Below, in pieces: positions 62,728-64,000 of a DNA stretch of 64,000 nucleotides. The notes beneath the pieces were generated by a model. That model saw nothing but the letters and a program-made list of their open reading frames with translations. It did no database searches and was not told the origin of the DNA. The stretch's first letter is position 1. Each line of letters opens with the position of its first letter. The position numbers were made by a program, and so were the translations under genes. Source of the DNA: Glandiceps talaboti (Eukaryota; Hemichordata; Enteropneusta; Spengelidae); NCBI RefSeq assembly GCF_964340395.1, contig NC_135553.1, positions 18,981,001 through 19,045,000 of the forward strand, in the 5' to 3' direction.

Positions 62728-64000
62728 ATGGAAATAAGATTCGACGGAAAGAAGGCTTTAGTAACAGGCGCCGGAAAGGGTAGGTGATATGTACTAAAAT
62801 AGGGGATGGATAGAGTGTACAGTTTACGGGTTAAAGCGCTGTTGGTTTATTAGAACCATTCACTATCAGAAGCCATGCTTCAACGCCCACAAACAACACC
62901 TAACATAAGTAAAACAAATATCATTTAAAACGCGAATATATGCATCGATCCTCAAACAAGAAATTTACAAATAAGAATTTTGTGTTCATTTCAAACTTTT
63001 GTTCGACCGTTTTATCATTATAAATCGGAAATTTAATTTGAAGAACCACGTCAGCATAGATATAATTAATAATTTCAAAAACACTTTTGGATTTTAGCAT
63101 AAGATTTTGCTATAAATATTCATGTGAGAGCGGTGTCTTGTCGACGGGAGGGGGTAGACAGAATCATCGTTTAATTTTAACGAGTATACCGGACATTGAA
63201 ACCATTATTATATAATTACTTTCTCCTTTGTGAATTCTGTGTCGGAAACTTCAGGTCTTTCCTGCAAAATTCTGATATACCGACCCAATCATTGGACATT
63301 CGTATATTTGTATTCAGATATGACTGTGACACTATATAATTGATTGATATTATTGACACCGTCAAGTGTTTACATTATATACTGGGTTGTCGGTTTGAAT
63401 GTCGAGTTGTCGGTTGGTGACTAGGGGTCAAACTATTCCCCTCTGCTACGTTGATTACATTTGCCCAGACTGTAAGATACGTCTTGTCGTTCAACCCTCA
63501 TCGGCCTCCTCTCACAAGAGAGGGGTTGACAAATGTGTAAGGGCGCCCCATTCACGGCGTACCTTACAGACTAACATTATTCGCCGTGCTGTAAGAACTG
63601 TGCCATCCATTCAGCTCCTGCTTAGCCGAACACTGTAGGTTTTCCACTGATGAGAGGCGCCCTCACTGGAGTTCTTGAAAGACAAACAGTGATATGCTTA
63701 AAAACTATCCTGTATTAATCAAATTAAAGATTGTAATTCTTGTTTAATATATAATATATAACCTAAGCTTTATGGTTAATTTCTGAAAGGTCTCAAATCA
63801 TAGTTACAGAATGTCAAAATATTTATGTGATATAAGAATACGTGTATGTAAATGCATTGATATATTTAATATGTTTAAAGTTACCATGCCTACACAGACA
63901 GTGCACAGATGACATAATTTCTTCTGACAGGTATAGGTCGTGAGTTGGTAAAACATCTTGTGAAATGTGGTGCTGAAACATTTGCTTTAAGTCGAACCCA
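62728..64000 (+). CDS. DCXR: DCXR-like reductase, copy H (exons 1-2, cut by window edge)
   Basis: Exon 1 is 62728-62779 ([18 protein letters not shown], donor GTAGGT). Exon 2 starts at 63931 after an ttctgacag acceptor and is open to the window end ([22 protein letters not shown]). It has TGAGKGIG and Arg39-Thr40. Intron 1 and the promoter are most similar to those of copy F. Nothing can be said about exons 3-8. Confidence 0.9.

Overview
The window is animal nuclear DNA. It is AT-rich and intron-dense, with every splice junction GT-AG, and is full of microsatellites, minisatellites and short DNA-transposon remnants. A Penelope-like retroelement fragment and the general texture suggest a marine invertebrate (amphioxus, hemichordate or similar); the species cannot be fixed from the sequence alone.

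One gene family fills the window: a head-to-tail, all plus-strand tandem array of short-chain dehydrogenase/reductase genes closely resembling L-xylulose/dicarbonyl reductase (DCXR). Eight copies are visible, called A to H here. A (699-2366) has only its last three exons in the window; B (6575-18389), C (20664-26239), D (29127-34201), E (39092-45972, with two further upstream first exons) and G (55610-61097) are complete and open; F (47662-52453) is a pseudogene; H (62728-64000) runs off the right edge. Every copy has the same eight-exon plan, with exon sizes 52, 98, 155, 43, 100, 65, 118 and 110 nt and constant phases. Conceptual products are 246-247 aa and residue numbers match human DCXR: TGAGKGIG at 13-20, NADPH-type Arg39-Thr40, and the Asn107/Ser136/Tyr149/Lys153 tetrad.

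The copies form classes. B (and A where visible) keeps the human-like pocket residues. C, D and E have changed residues 143 and 146 and lost Trp191. F and G form a third class. The 5' part (promoter, exon 1, intron 1, exon 2) is nearly uniform from D to H, so the array is a mosaic probably shaped by unequal exchange and conversion.

The rest is non-coding. Two minisatellites have grown out of exon ends: a 67-bp repeat from the last exon of A, and a 40-bp repeat carrying the end of exon 6 of B with its splice donor. Other content is a 34-bp satellite between A and B, several TIR elements with recognisable target-site duplications, small palindromes, a decayed Penelope-like element in intron 2 of G, and microsatellites at recurring intron positions. 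No RNA genes, CRISPR arrays or independent non-family genes were recognised. Intron and flank stretches not listed as features hold nothing I could identify.
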